A stretch of DNA of 64,000 nt, taken from assembly GCA_017509065.1 (NCBI GenBank), contig JAFWQM010000161.1, positions 1 to 64,000 of the forward strand, in the 5' to 3' direction. Under the pieces are notes generated by a model that was given only the letters and a program-made list of their open reading frames with translations, was not told where the DNA came from and did no database searches. Below, one piece after another: positions 41,820-50,530 of the stretch. Position 1 is the first letter of the stretch, and every line of letters begins with the position of its first letter. A program made the position numbers and the translations under genes. The DNA comes from Clostridia bacterium. Its GTDB lineage: Bacteria; Bacillota_A; Clostridia; Christensenellales; Aristaeellaceae.

Positions 41820-43082
41820 TTACATATGTCCTTCTGTTTCAGCGCGTATTTCCTGCAAGTGATCGGGTACCCAGCAGTCATCAAAATGGATCAGAACACC
41901 GGTATCGCTCAGCGTCTGCTGAAGCGGATCGACAGGCAGCGCATGAATAGGGCATCCGGCGCTGATTGCCTGCGCCGCGGCAATCCCGGCAGCTTGACCG
42001 GTTAGTACAGCGGGCGGAATGACCCGCAGCACATCCCAGGCCCAGCCCTCCGCGGCAGCGCTGCGGCCGCAGGTAATCAGATTATCAAAACCGGTATGGA
42101 CCAACGTGCCAAAGGGCACCTCAAAAAGCCGACCCCGATAATCAAAATCACAGATCGCGCCGATGGAATCCTCCTGATGCTTGTATAAGTCGTTCATCGT
42201 AAGCGTTCGGTCTCCTTGAATGCGGCGCGTGGTACGCAATTGGGGCATTCCCGGCAGAACATGAATATCACGGGTTTCCCGGGGCTGGTTTTCGATTTTT
42301 TTCAGCATCAGAAGCTGATTTTTTTGCAGAAAATCGTTCACCATATCCAGGTTCGCGCCGAGAAACAGCGGCATATCAGCCGGGTGATTGTGACCATACA
42401 AGGAAGCGTTGCCGCCGGATGGACGAATATAGGCATATAGGATGCTGCCTTTTTCCACCGCTTCCCTGCAATGCTCCAGATCAATGCCTTCTGCAAACAT
42501 GGTAAAATAGTTATTCCCATCAACGACAGGAACCCCGGCCCGTTTCATGACGTCACAATCGCCGGTGGCATCCACCACCATGGCGGCTTCGTAAAACTGT
42601 CTGCCGGATTTACTGTCAATGATCAATCCGTCGCAATGGCCGCCGCGCATAACGGGAGCGGAAACAAGCGCATCATAAAGCACGTTCACGCCCTCGTTCG
42701 TCAGCAGCCGGATCAGCTCCAGCGCGAAAATCCCGACGGAAAAGCGGGTGGCATACCGCGCTTGGGTAGGCCTTGCCGGTTCCCCGTTTTTCCATTCAGC
42801 GGGAAGCGAATCAAACCCGTGGCGGATGGACAGCCGCAAAAGTTCTTCCGCCATACCGCGAATGATCTGCTTTCCGCGTCCATTGCACAGAGGAACCCAC
42901 AGGTTGATCAAGCCCAGCGTTGCCAGTCCGCCAAGCATGGTGCTTTTTTCCAGAAGGAGTGTCTTTTTTCCACACCGTGCTGCGCTCAAAGCGGCAGATA
43001 CGCCCGCCATGCCGCCTCCTGCTACGATAACGTCATACTGATCGCGGACGGGAATGCTTTCGTTCCACTGAAGATTTTTCAT
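41820..43082 (-). CDS. FAD-dependent oxidoreductase (FAD_oxidored type)
   Basis: A 420-residue flavoprotein. N-terminal dinucleotide motif GGGMAGVSAALSAARCGKKTLLLE at 22-45, a GGLATLGLINLWVPLC segment that follows in this family, VVDATGDCDV, and a C-terminal FAD-contact region AAEGWAWDVLRVIPPAVLTG. Members lie in many glycan and amino-sugar loci and few have known substrates. Last gene of the six-gene reverse operon with the glycyl-radical enzyme. Its final 37 bases are repeated at 39899-39935. Confidence 0.82.
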   Translation of the reverse strand: MKNLQWNESIPVRDQYDVIVAGGGMAGVSAALSAARCGKKTLLLEKSTMLGGLATLGLINLWVPLCNGRGKQIIRGMAEELLRLSIRHGFDSLPAEWKNGEPARPTQARYATRFSVGIFALELIRLLTNEGVNVLYDALVSAPVMRGGHCDGLIIDSKSGRQFYEAAMVVDATGDCDVMKRAGVPVVDGNNYFTMFAEGIDLEHCREAVEKGSILYAYIRPSGGNASLYGHNHPADMPLFLGANLDMVNDFLQKNQLLMLKKIENQPRETRDIHVLPGMPQLRTTRRIQGDRTLTMNDLYKHQEDSIGAICDFDYRGRLFEVPFGTLVHTGFDNLITCGRSAAAEGWAWDVLRVIPPAVLTGQAAGIAAAQAISAGCPIHALPVDPLQQTLSDTGVLIHFDDCWVPDHLQEIRAETEGHM

Positions 43083-43148
43083 GGACGCCTCCTTCTTGAA
43101 GCCGCGGTTTTTTGCGCTGCGCTGAAAAATGGCCGTAACCCGGATTTT

Positions 43149-43931
43149 TTACCACATGCTTTCCCTGAAGGAAGAAATGGTTTTGGCAACTGTTCTGGCA
43201 TCCTTTCGGTCCCAATCGGATTTTCCATTGTAGCGATCAGCAAAATCGGAACGATAGAATGTCAATTCAACCGGGGCAGGCAAAGGCAGCTGATAAGGCT
43301 TCACCTTTCCGATCAAAGCAATTCCTTCTTCGATCGCCCTGCGGATTTGCTGCTGTGCCTGCGGAATTGGCAGGCATTCAGCCCAGTTTCGCCCGATCCC
43401 TGTTTTCACGCTGGCGCACGTCACATGCTCCGCGCCTAGCAATTCTTTTGCTTCTTCCGCTGCTTTTTCATCCCCTGTAACGGTCAGAACAGGTACGCCA
43501 TGCGCTCCGGCGCGAAGCGCCAACAGACCGATTTCGCCGATTTCCTTTCCGTGAACAGTGTACCGAAACCATTCCATGGAATTCATCGTGTGGTCCAGAA
43601 ATCCATTCAGCGTTCCCGCTTTGGCATGGCACCCCAAAAGCACCACACCGTCAAAAGACGCATCCAATGAATGAAGCGAAGGCATATACCAGGGCTCATA
43701 CCTGGCCCGTCCGTCCATATCGGCCATGAGAATGTTTCCGCCCGCCGTATGGCCATCGCACACGACAACTTCATCCGCGCCTGCAGAAAACAAGGCGTCT
43801 ACCGCAAAATTGATTTCCCGGATCAGACAGCGCTGACCATACGCATAATCCTGCGGATATTCCTTTTTCACCTGATGAATCCAATGAATCCCCGAGATGC
43901 CTTCCATATCTGTCATCAAGTATATCTTCAT
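43149..43931 (-). CDS. M55-family peptidase (DppA-like D-aminopeptidase)
   Basis: A 260-residue zinc peptidase. The N-terminal MTDMEGISGI is the metal-binding D-x-E motif of DppA, followed by DGHTAGGNI and GCHAKAGT. Known members release D-amino acids or cleave small peptides. ATG 43931 lies 13 bases after the activase stop; the upstream in-frame extension overlaps that gene and lacks support. Its place next to a glycyl-radical enzyme is unusual and suggests that the pathway's substrate has an amide or amino-acid part. Confidence 0.85.
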   Translation of the reverse strand: MKIYLMTDMEGISGIHWIHQVKKEYPQDYAYGQRCLIREINFAVDALFSAGADEVVVCDGHTAGGNILMADMDGRARYEPWYMPSLHSLDASFDGVVLLGCHAKAGTLNGFLDHTMNSMEWFRYTVHGKEIGEIGLLALRAGAHGVPVLTVTGDEKAAEEAKELLGAEHVTCASVKTGIGRNWAECLPIPQAQQQIRRAIEEGIALIGKVKPYQLPLPAPVELTFYRSDFADRYNGKSDWDRKDARTVAKTISSFRESMW

Positions 43932-43944
43932 AAGATCCGTTTCC

Positions 43945-44859
43945 TTACTCCATCCGCGCTTGAAGGTCATAGTCCTCTATGGCGATATTGCAAAAAGGTT
44001 CTACATCTTTCTTTTGAAGGGCTTGCAGGACGGGGAAGGAATATTCCCGGCCCAGCTGATGATATTTGGAGATACCCAAGGTGTGATACGGCAGCAGGTC
44101 GACGCGCCGCACGCCTTCGCTTTTTACAAAAGAAAAGATTTTCCGCATACTATTCTCGTCCTGGTTGAATTGCGGGATCACAGGAATCCTTGCCGTGATT
44201 TTACCAGGACTGCTTGCTGCGATCAAGTGAAAATTGGAAAGCACCAGGTTCAAATCACCACCGGTATATTGGCGGAAAGCTTTTTCATCAACCGCTTTCA
44301 CATCAAACAGAAATTGATCGATCCAGGGTAAAACCATTTGCACGTTTTCCGCTGGCACATGGCCGCAGGTTTCCACGGCGACGGAAATCCCCTGTTCCCG
44401 GCATTTTTCCAGCATCGGCAGCAGCCTGTCGGCATGCAGCAGCGCTTCCCCGCCGGAAAGGGTCAGGCCCCCGTGGGTGCGTTGGTAATACGCCCTGTCC
44501 CGGATGACGATCTGAAAGATTTCTTTCCAGTCCATCCACGTTCCGCTGACGCTGACTGCCCCGTGCGGGCAAACATCGGCGCAATGGCCGCAGCGGATGC
44601 AGGTATCCCGCTGGATGTGCGCTTGTCCGTTCAGCATTTGGATCGCTTGCTGGGGACAGCCCGCGGCGCAGGTTCCGCAGCCCACGCAGCGAGCAGACAG
44701 AAACATGATCTTTTTCCCGATGGTTTGGGATTCCGGATTGGCGCACCAGAGACAGTGGAGTGGGCAGCCCTGGAAAAATACCGTGGTACGGATCCCCTCG
44801 CCGTCATGGATAGCAAAGCGCTCGATATTGAAAACCGGAAGTTTGCTGCTCATATCCAC
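43945..44859 (-). CDS. Glycyl-radical enzyme activase (radical SAM)
   Basis: A 304-residue radical SAM protein. GCPLHCLWCANPES holds the CxxxCxxC cluster motif, then two ferredoxin-type clusters (CVGCGTCAAGCP and CIRCGHCADVCP), then GGLTLSGGEALL for SAM binding. Two extra clusters are typical of activases for dehydratase-type glycyl-radical enzymes rather than PFL activase. The GTG at 44859 is chosen since GAGG lies six bases upstream; the ATG at 44853 is possible. It starts eight bases after its partner enzyme. Confidence 0.92.
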   Translation of the reverse strand: MDMSSKLPVFNIERFAIHDGEGIRTTVFFQGCPLHCLWCANPESQTIGKKIMFLSARCVGCGTCAAGCPQQAIQMLNGQAHIQRDTCIRCGHCADVCPHGAVSVSGTWMDWKEIFQIVIRDRAYYQRTHGGLTLSGGEALLHADRLLPMLEKCREQGISVAVETCGHVPAENVQMVLPWIDQFLFDVKAVDEKAFRQYTGGDLNLVLSNFHLIAASSPGKITARIPVIPQFNQDENSMRKIFSFVKSEGVRRVDLLPYHTLGISKYHQLGREYSFPVLQALQKKDVEPFCNIAIEDYDLQARME

Positions 44860-44867
44860 TTTCAGCC

Positions 44868-47081
44868 TCAGTACAAAGTACGGTGAAGAATTTCAACTTG
44901 AACGGCTTTTTCAAGCGTCACGAACCGGGCGCTGAACCCGCCCACGCGAACAAACAGATTGCGGTACTTTTCAGGATGCTCCATCGCCTCCTCCAAGTCG
45001 CCCCGGTTCACCACCGAAATCATAGCCTGGGTGCCGCCCTGGGCAAAGTACGTTTTGATGACATGCTTCACAATGTCGCCGGGAAGCTGAAACAGTTCCG
45101 GGGAAAACTTCATATTTTGCACCGCGCCTGCGTGGCAATCGGCCCGCAGCTTCACCAGAGAATTGAGCATGGCAGTCAAACCCTCCTGGTCGTTGCCGTC
45201 GAAGGGATTGTTGGCGTTGGCCATGTGCATGCCGCCTTTGCGGCCATCGGGGGAAGCGGCGGTGAGCTTGCCCAGGGTGGTGTTGGCGCTGTTGTTGATG
45301 ATCACGATCAAATAAGAATCCAGCCCCACGCATTTTGCCTGTTCCTGAGCGCTTCGGCAAATCTGCTCGTGCACCCGGCAGGCCATGGCGTCGGCGGCCG
45401 CATCGTCGTTACCGTATTTCGGCGCAGCCTTTAATTCCTTCCGCAGCCGTTCATAGCCTACAAAATCCGCGTCCAAAGCGCTTAGCAATTCCTTCAGAGA
45501 AATTTTCTTTTCGTCAAATACCAGCTTCTTGATGGCCGTCAGGCTGTCCGCCGTGTTGATATTGCCGTAGGTTTCCAAAGTGCCGCCCAGGGAATGGACG
45601 CCCCCGGAAAAGAGGGCCTTGCCCCGTTCCAGGCAATCATCGTACAGCATGGAAAGGAACAGAAACGGAGCAGTCTTTCCAGCTGCCTGATATTCCATCA
45701 TTTCCTGTTCCGCCAGCGCCCAGACGAAATACGCCACCTGCGTGGAATAAGCGGCGAACAAATCCTCAAAGGTTTGGAAGCTGCCGATTTCTCCCGTTTG
45801 CAATCCGATCTGCTTGCCCGTAACTGCGTCCCGGCCATTGCGAAGCGTAATTTCCAGGATTTTCAGCAGATTGATGATGCCGTTAGGACTTCCTACACTG
45901 CGATGGTCCAAAATATATTCCCCGCAGCCGAAGGGCACATAATCCTCAGCTTCCTGGATGGAAACGTTAAACGCCTTGCTGACCGCGGAAACGTTCACAT
46001 CATCGTTATACAAAATGGGATAGGTGCGTCCTTCCCGGATGGATTGCAGGGCCAGGTCCAGCAGGCTTTCGTCCATGCCCTCATACCAGCGCAGGGAAAG
46101 CTGGGGTTCGCCTTCCTTTATTTGGCGCGTGGCTTCAATCATCATCCGGGCTGCCAGATCGGCGTTCTTTTCGTTTTTCCGGCCCCGGCCGCCCAAAATC
46201 ACACGCCCATTCCAAATGGTATTCCGGTCCGCCATCAATTGCCAAAAGCCGTTCAGCAGGGTTTGGGCTTCTTGTTCGGTCAGTACCCCTGTTTCCAAAT
46301 CGCGAACCAGATCATCTCCCAGCACATCGTCCAGGCGGCCATAGTTGTATGTGCCGCTGATCAGGCTGTAAAGCCAATGCAGCTGAATGCACTCCCGCAG
46401 GGTTCGGGGTGCGCGAAGGGTGATGGCGTTTAATGCATCTGCCATCGCGTTCAATTGCTCACGGTCAGCAGGCAGCGATGCTTCATCACGCAATTGAAGC
46501 GCCTGATCCCGATAATACAGGCAGCACTCCTTCAGCAGTTCCAGTGCGCCTTCCATAGCGCTGAACAAATCCGGATTTTGTGGTTTTCTGTCCTGTACTT
46601 CCGCCAGCAGCCCCGGGATTCCTTCCCGAAGCAGCTTTTCGTAGTCCATATAGGTGCCCGCCATACGGTACAGCGGCGCGGCCGGCAAAGGATCATCCGT
46701 CCATCGGTCGCTGGGCAGGGCTGCCTGAACCGACGCAGGATAAGAAGACCGCACTTTGTAAGCCGTTGTTTCCGTTTTCCAGAAGCGCAGCACATCCCGC
46801 ACCTGTTCGCGCATTTCAGCGGGATATTCATGCTCGGCCAGTTTCTTTTCGATGGCTGCCTGATCGCAGTAATAACCCAGGCCGCCGGGCTCCGGGCTGA
46901 CGCCGACGAAGCTCATTTCCAGCCTGCCCGCAAAGAGATCGCCGAATCGGATGGGCCGGAACAAAGCGGGGTACATGACCCGCAGGCAGGCAAGCTCCCG
47001 CTGCGGAAGCGTCCAGCCTTTCGCCTGCTGATAAGCTTTGGTAACGCCCAACTCCACAGAAAAATCATAGGCTGTGTTCAT
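44868..47081 (-). CDS. Glycyl-radical enzyme of unknown substrate
   Basis: A 737-residue protein of the PFL/glycerol-dehydratase superfamily. The active-site loop PFGCGEY has Cys386 and Glu388, the C-x-E arrangement of dehydratases and C-N or C-S lyases; PFL itself has adjacent cysteines instead. The C-terminal loop VRVGGFSARF carries the glycyl radical at Gly715. The sequence is somewhat shorter than the usual 780-850 residues. Operon partners (clan GH-A hydrolase, ADP-ribosylglycohydrolase-like protein, M55 peptidase, FAD oxidoreductase) match no pathway that I can name. Confidence 0.9.
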   Translation of the reverse strand: MNTAYDFSVELGVTKAYQQAKGWTLPQRELACLRVMYPALFRPIRFGDLFAGRLEMSFVGVSPEPGGLGYYCDQAAIEKKLAEHEYPAEMREQVRDVLRFWKTETTAYKVRSSYPASVQAALPSDRWTDDPLPAAPLYRMAGTYMDYEKLLREGIPGLLAEVQDRKPQNPDLFSAMEGALELLKECCLYYRDQALQLRDEASLPADREQLNAMADALNAITLRAPRTLRECIQLHWLYSLISGTYNYGRLDDVLGDDLVRDLETGVLTEQEAQTLLNGFWQLMADRNTIWNGRVILGGRGRKNEKNADLAARMMIEATRQIKEGEPQLSLRWYEGMDESLLDLALQSIREGRTYPILYNDDVNVSAVSKAFNVSIQEAEDYVPFGCGEYILDHRSVGSPNGIINLLKILEITLRNGRDAVTGKQIGLQTGEIGSFQTFEDLFAAYSTQVAYFVWALAEQEMMEYQAAGKTAPFLFLSMLYDDCLERGKALFSGGVHSLGGTLETYGNINTADSLTAIKKLVFDEKKISLKELLSALDADFVGYERLRKELKAAPKYGNDDAAADAMACRVHEQICRSAQEQAKCVGLDSYLIVIINNSANTTLGKLTAASPDGRKGGMHMANANNPFDGNDQEGLTAMLNSLVKLRADCHAGAVQNMKFSPELFQLPGDIVKHVIKTYFAQGGTQAMISVVNRGDLEEAMEHPEKYRNLFVRVGGFSARFVTLEKAVQVEILHRTLY

Positions 47082-47093
47082 GCTGAACCTCTG

Positions 47094-48446
47094 TTATGAT
47101 GGAGTACGAATCAATTCGCAGGTCATCTCCGCCAATTGCTCCACGGAAACCACCGGAAACCCGTCGATGCTGGTTCTGAGCCTTTCATGAAAAGCCTTGG
47201 ACCAAGAAGCGGGAATCTTTTCCTTTCCCAGCATCATGCCCAGAATGGAGCCCACCGTCGCACCGTTGCAGTCCGTATCAAATCCGATCTGTACTGCCTG
47301 GCAGATGGACTTGCCAAAGTCTCCTTCACCCCACAAGATGGCGGCGGTCACAATCATGGCGTTGGACACCGTATGGCACCAATGGTGCTGAATCCATTCG
47401 TTCCATTCCCCATGAATTCTTTTTTCCACTTCATCCCAGGAAATCTTTTCTTCGTACCAGCCGATTACCCGTTCCACCGCTTCATGCAGCCGGGAGCGAG
47501 GTGGAATTTCACGCAGCCCTGCTTTTATGATTTCCATTGGTTCTCCGCACACCGCCGCTTTGGCGATCATAGCGGCAATGTACATTTCGCCGTAAATGCC
47601 GTTTTTTACATGGGAAATTGATGCGTCCCGGAAGGCCATTTCCGCCGCCCGCCGGGGATTGCCCGGATTGATATACCCAAAGAAATCCCCGCGAATCTGC
47701 GCGCCGATCCATTCCCGATAGGGATTCTTTCGGAACGCAGTTCCCGGGGGCAGCAGCCCGCAGGCCCCGTTCCGATAAGCCACTCGCTCGGCGGTGCAGG
47801 TGGCGAACATGGGAATCCATTGAAGCCAGCCCTCCAGCACGTCACAGGAGCGGAAATTCCGTCCGTATTTCTGCACTATTTTCAGGGCGAACACGGTGTA
47901 ATTGGTGTCGTCGTCCACCGGCGCGGCGTCCCCGATGGTATCCACCCAGCACTTCTGCCAGGGTTCCAGCAAAGAAAAATCTACTTTTCTCCGCAGTTCC
48001 TCCGTGAATTCCCGGGAATCCACATATCGGTTCATGGGATAGTTGCCCGTGCATTGCAAAATAGGCAGGATTTTGTCCATACGCAGTCCTTCCAAAGGCT
48101 TTCCCAGCAGACAGCCCGCAATGCGGCCAATCCACGCTCCGGCAATGTGCTCCCGCAAATCTGCAATGAATACATCTTTTTTCGCTTCTTCCCCTTCGGG
48201 CAGGGTGGATACAATACCCGCATAATCGGAGGGCTCCTGATAGGGATAGTCTGGCCGCACAGGGGCTGCCAGCAAAACGGCTTCCATGGCCTCCGCTTCT
48301 TTTTCCCGATCCTGTGTTTTGCTTTCCTTCGCAATCATTTCGCAGGAGGCTTGAAATTTTTCCGCGTTTTTTCCTTCGTCCATGGCCTGCTGCCAGGCGA
48401 TCATCATATCCGGGGCCAGTTTCATCCACGCCTGATGTTCCAGCAT
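47094..48446 (-). CDS. ADP-ribosylglycohydrolase-family protein
   Basis: A 450-residue protein with a DraG-type core in the second two thirds: GAWIGRIAGCLLGKPLEG, PVDDDTNYT and GFDTDCNGATVGSILG supply the Asp-rich Mg sites. The first 95 residues are helical and have no known domain. In glycan operons such proteins may hydrolyse other N- or O-glycosidic bonds rather than ADP-ribose. It starts about 100 bases after the hydrolase gene and ends 12 bases before the glycyl-radical enzyme gene. Confidence 0.85.
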   Translation of the reverse strand: MLEHQAWMKLAPDMMIAWQQAMDEGKNAEKFQASCEMIAKESKTQDREKEAEAMEAVLLAAPVRPDYPYQEPSDYAGIVSTLPEGEEAKKDVFIADLREHIAGAWIGRIAGCLLGKPLEGLRMDKILPILQCTGNYPMNRYVDSREFTEELRRKVDFSLLEPWQKCWVDTIGDAAPVDDDTNYTVFALKIVQKYGRNFRSCDVLEGWLQWIPMFATCTAERVAYRNGACGLLPPGTAFRKNPYREWIGAQIRGDFFGYINPGNPRRAAEMAFRDASISHVKNGIYGEMYIAAMIAKAAVCGEPMEIIKAGLREIPPRSRLHEAVERVIGWYEEKISWDEVEKRIHGEWNEWIQHHWCHTVSNAMIVTAAILWGEGDFGKSICQAVQIGFDTDCNGATVGSILGMMLGKEKIPASWSKAFHERLRTSIDGFPVVSVEQLAEMTCELIRTPS

Positions 48447-48479
48447 GAAGGTTCCTCCTTATGTCTTATAGTTTTTTCT

Positions 48480-48550
48480 GGAGGGAACCGCTCTTTGGAG
48501 CCCAAAGAACGGTTCCCTCAGACCCCCTTCCGAGAAAAGCGAATAGGGGA
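48480..48550. repeat. Two-hairpin element, copy B
   Basis: Hairpin 1 (48483-48517): GGGAACCG-x-TCTTTGG around AGC, then the complement. Hairpin 2: CCCCT (48524-48528) pairs with AGGGG (48545-48549) around TCCGAGAAAAGCGAAT. The loops match copy A (35994-36066), while the stems differ by paired changes. It lies just after the hydrolase stop, in opposite orientation to its gene compared with copy A. Confidence 0.6.
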
Positions 48551-48551
48551 G

Positions 48552-50369
48552 TTAACAAATTTCAATTATCGCTGCGCCAAAGGGCGGCAGTATCTCCGGA
48601 TTGCCGTACAGAACGCTGATTTTTCCCATTTTGTTTTCAAAACACAGCGCTGTTTTTTGTTCCAGATTGGAATAATTGATGAGCACCGCATAGGTTTTGC
48701 TCTGCCCGGCATGCAGCGTTATGCCGACAAAAGGATTGCCGCATCTGATCCCCGGCTGCTTCACTGCCTGGTAGATTTCGGCCGCGTCCCCGATTTCCGG
48801 ATTGTGCAGCAGCATTTCTTCCAATGGCGCGTTCAGCAAGTATACCGTTCCTTTCCCGTAATTGTGTTTTCCGAACAGGATGCAGTTTTCTTCATCCCTG
48901 GCCAGCACCTGCCCGCCTCGCGCTTCCAATTCAAACTGATATTTCCGTTCATAAGGAATCCTTTTTCCATCGTACAGGATATTTCCCCGGTTTTGCCTTC
49001 GGCATGAGCGGATGACCCTGAATCCGGTGAACGCTTCAAACTCGCTGAGGATTCCATCGTTCAGGGACAGATACAGCGCCGCGCCGTCCTGTACCTTTTG
49101 CTTGACCGCTTCATAAGCCCGCTTGCTCATGACCCCGCCGCTGACAGAGGGCAGGAAATACGTTTCGCTGTCCGGCAGTTCCTGATCGCAGGAAGCAAAC
49201 CGCAGCGTCAGCCCTGCCTGCTTTGCCAGCAGATAGGTCATATACCCCACGCCCACCTGATCTTGATTCCAGGTGAGCAGGCACACGCCGTCCCGCTGAA
49301 CGGGCGGCAGAGAAATGCCCAAGGAGGTTACGGCGCTTTCAAAATTCTGAAATTCTTTTGCCATTGCTTTTGGCTGACCAGGACGGTGTAAGAGCCCCAA
49401 TTCCCGCTCCACCATATTCCAATCGTAGGGCGGCTGGGACAAATGATCCTGGTCAAAGGCGCACCACCACAAAAGCCCCTTAGCTCCATGCGCCCAGGCT
49501 GACCAAAGGTTCACCCGCAGGAAGCCCGCCGCCGTTTCGTCGCTGCATACCATGGGCCCCATGGTACCGATTTCTTCCACCAGGCAGGGTTTCCCGCTCA
49601 AATCGCTGTACAGTTGCGTTTGGAAGGTGGCGTGCATCAGCGTTCGGTAAACATCCTGAAAATCAAAATCCGCATGCTCCACCCAGTAAGGATAGGGATG
49701 GGTGGTCAGCATGTCCGTCCATTGGCCCTGATCCTGCATCGTCCATGGGCCGTTCATGGTCAGGGAATGCATCCCGGAAATGATGGGACGGGTTTGATCC
49801 TGGGCCCGGATGGCGTTGGTGACCATGGCCGTCCAGTTAACGGCTTCATATCGGCTGTCCGCTTCCTCCATGCAGTTACATTCGTTGCCCAAATCCCAGG
49901 CAATGATGGCAGGCTCGTCTTTCATCCGGGATACGAAACCGGCGATCAACAACTGTTCAAAATACAAAGCAGTCACATTGGAAAACAGGTTTTTATCCTG
50001 TAAAGCGGGCGGCAGGAACAATCTGCCGCTCATCCAGCCGGTCAGCAGCCCGACGATCAATCGCAGGCCGTATTCCTTCGCCAAACAGCAGAGCGTAGAA
50101 AAATGATCCAGCATTTCTTCCGACAAATAATAAGGATTTTCCGGCAAGGCATCGTTGGGCATTCTGTATTCCCGAAGTTGGTGATTACCGGTCAGGCAGG
50201 CGTTCACCGGCTGAAAATCCCGCCAGTTGGGGAAAACCCGCAGCACCTGGACGCCTTGCTCCCTGAGGGACGCAAAGTCCTGCCGAACAATGGCTTCATC
50301 CCATTGGATCCACATGTCCGTTCCCGCGTGGGACGCCCAATAGTTCACCCCTGACCAGAAATGATCCAT
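48552..50369 (-). CDS. Clan GH-A glycoside hydrolase (GH5/GH42-like)
   Basis: A 605-residue cytoplasmic enzyme. The barrel has the acid/base Glu163 in WDLGNECN and the nucleophile in PCLVEEIGTMG (Glu265 or 266), in the order of clan GH-A retaining enzymes. After about residue 350 come an amidotransferase-like domain (VGYMTYLLAKQAGLTLRF, LPSVSGG) and a C-terminal beta domain, as in GH42 beta-galactosidases. Family GH5 or GH42-like; specificity unknown (beta-mannosidase or beta-galactosidase are options). No signal peptide, so it acts on imported oligosaccharides. Start 50369 follows GGAGG. First gene of the six-gene operon. Confidence 0.82.
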   Translation of the reverse strand: MDHFWSGVNYWASHAGTDMWIQWDEAIVRQDFASLREQGVQVLRVFPNWRDFQPVNACLTGNHQLREYRMPNDALPENPYYLSEEMLDHFSTLCCLAKEYGLRLIVGLLTGWMSGRLFLPPALQDKNLFSNVTALYFEQLLIAGFVSRMKDEPAIIAWDLGNECNCMEEADSRYEAVNWTAMVTNAIRAQDQTRPIISGMHSLTMNGPWTMQDQGQWTDMLTTHPYPYWVEHADFDFQDVYRTLMHATFQTQLYSDLSGKPCLVEEIGTMGPMVCSDETAAGFLRVNLWSAWAHGAKGLLWWCAFDQDHLSQPPYDWNMVERELGLLHRPGQPKAMAKEFQNFESAVTSLGISLPPVQRDGVCLLTWNQDQVGVGYMTYLLAKQAGLTLRFASCDQELPDSETYFLPSVSGGVMSKRAYEAVKQKVQDGAALYLSLNDGILSEFEAFTGFRVIRSCRRQNRGNILYDGKRIPYERKYQFELEARGGQVLARDEENCILFGKHNYGKGTVYLLNAPLEEMLLHNPEIGDAAEIYQAVKQPGIRCGNPFVGITLHAGQSKTYAVLINYSNLEQKTALCFENKMGKISVLYGNPEILPPFGAAIIEIC

Positions 50370-50500
50370 AAACGCCTCCATGATGTTTTTCTGATTTTAT
50401 TATAAGTTTTCAATCACGGAACGCACAGTATAAAAAACGTACATCCTGAAAATTTATAGCCCAAAGCGCCTTTGAAATGATGCAATCGGAATGGGATTTG

Positions 50501-50509
50501 TGATATGAT
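50501..50509 (+). promoter_or_regulatory. Extended -10 promoter of the kinase-GH3-GH1 operon
   Basis: TG-A-TATGAT (50501-50509) lies about 22 bases before the kinase start; no good -35 box is at the right distance. The 160-base gap to the divergent hydrolase gene holds both promoters. Confidence 0.4.
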
Positions 50510-50530
50510 AGAGATAACAAAAAACGGGCG

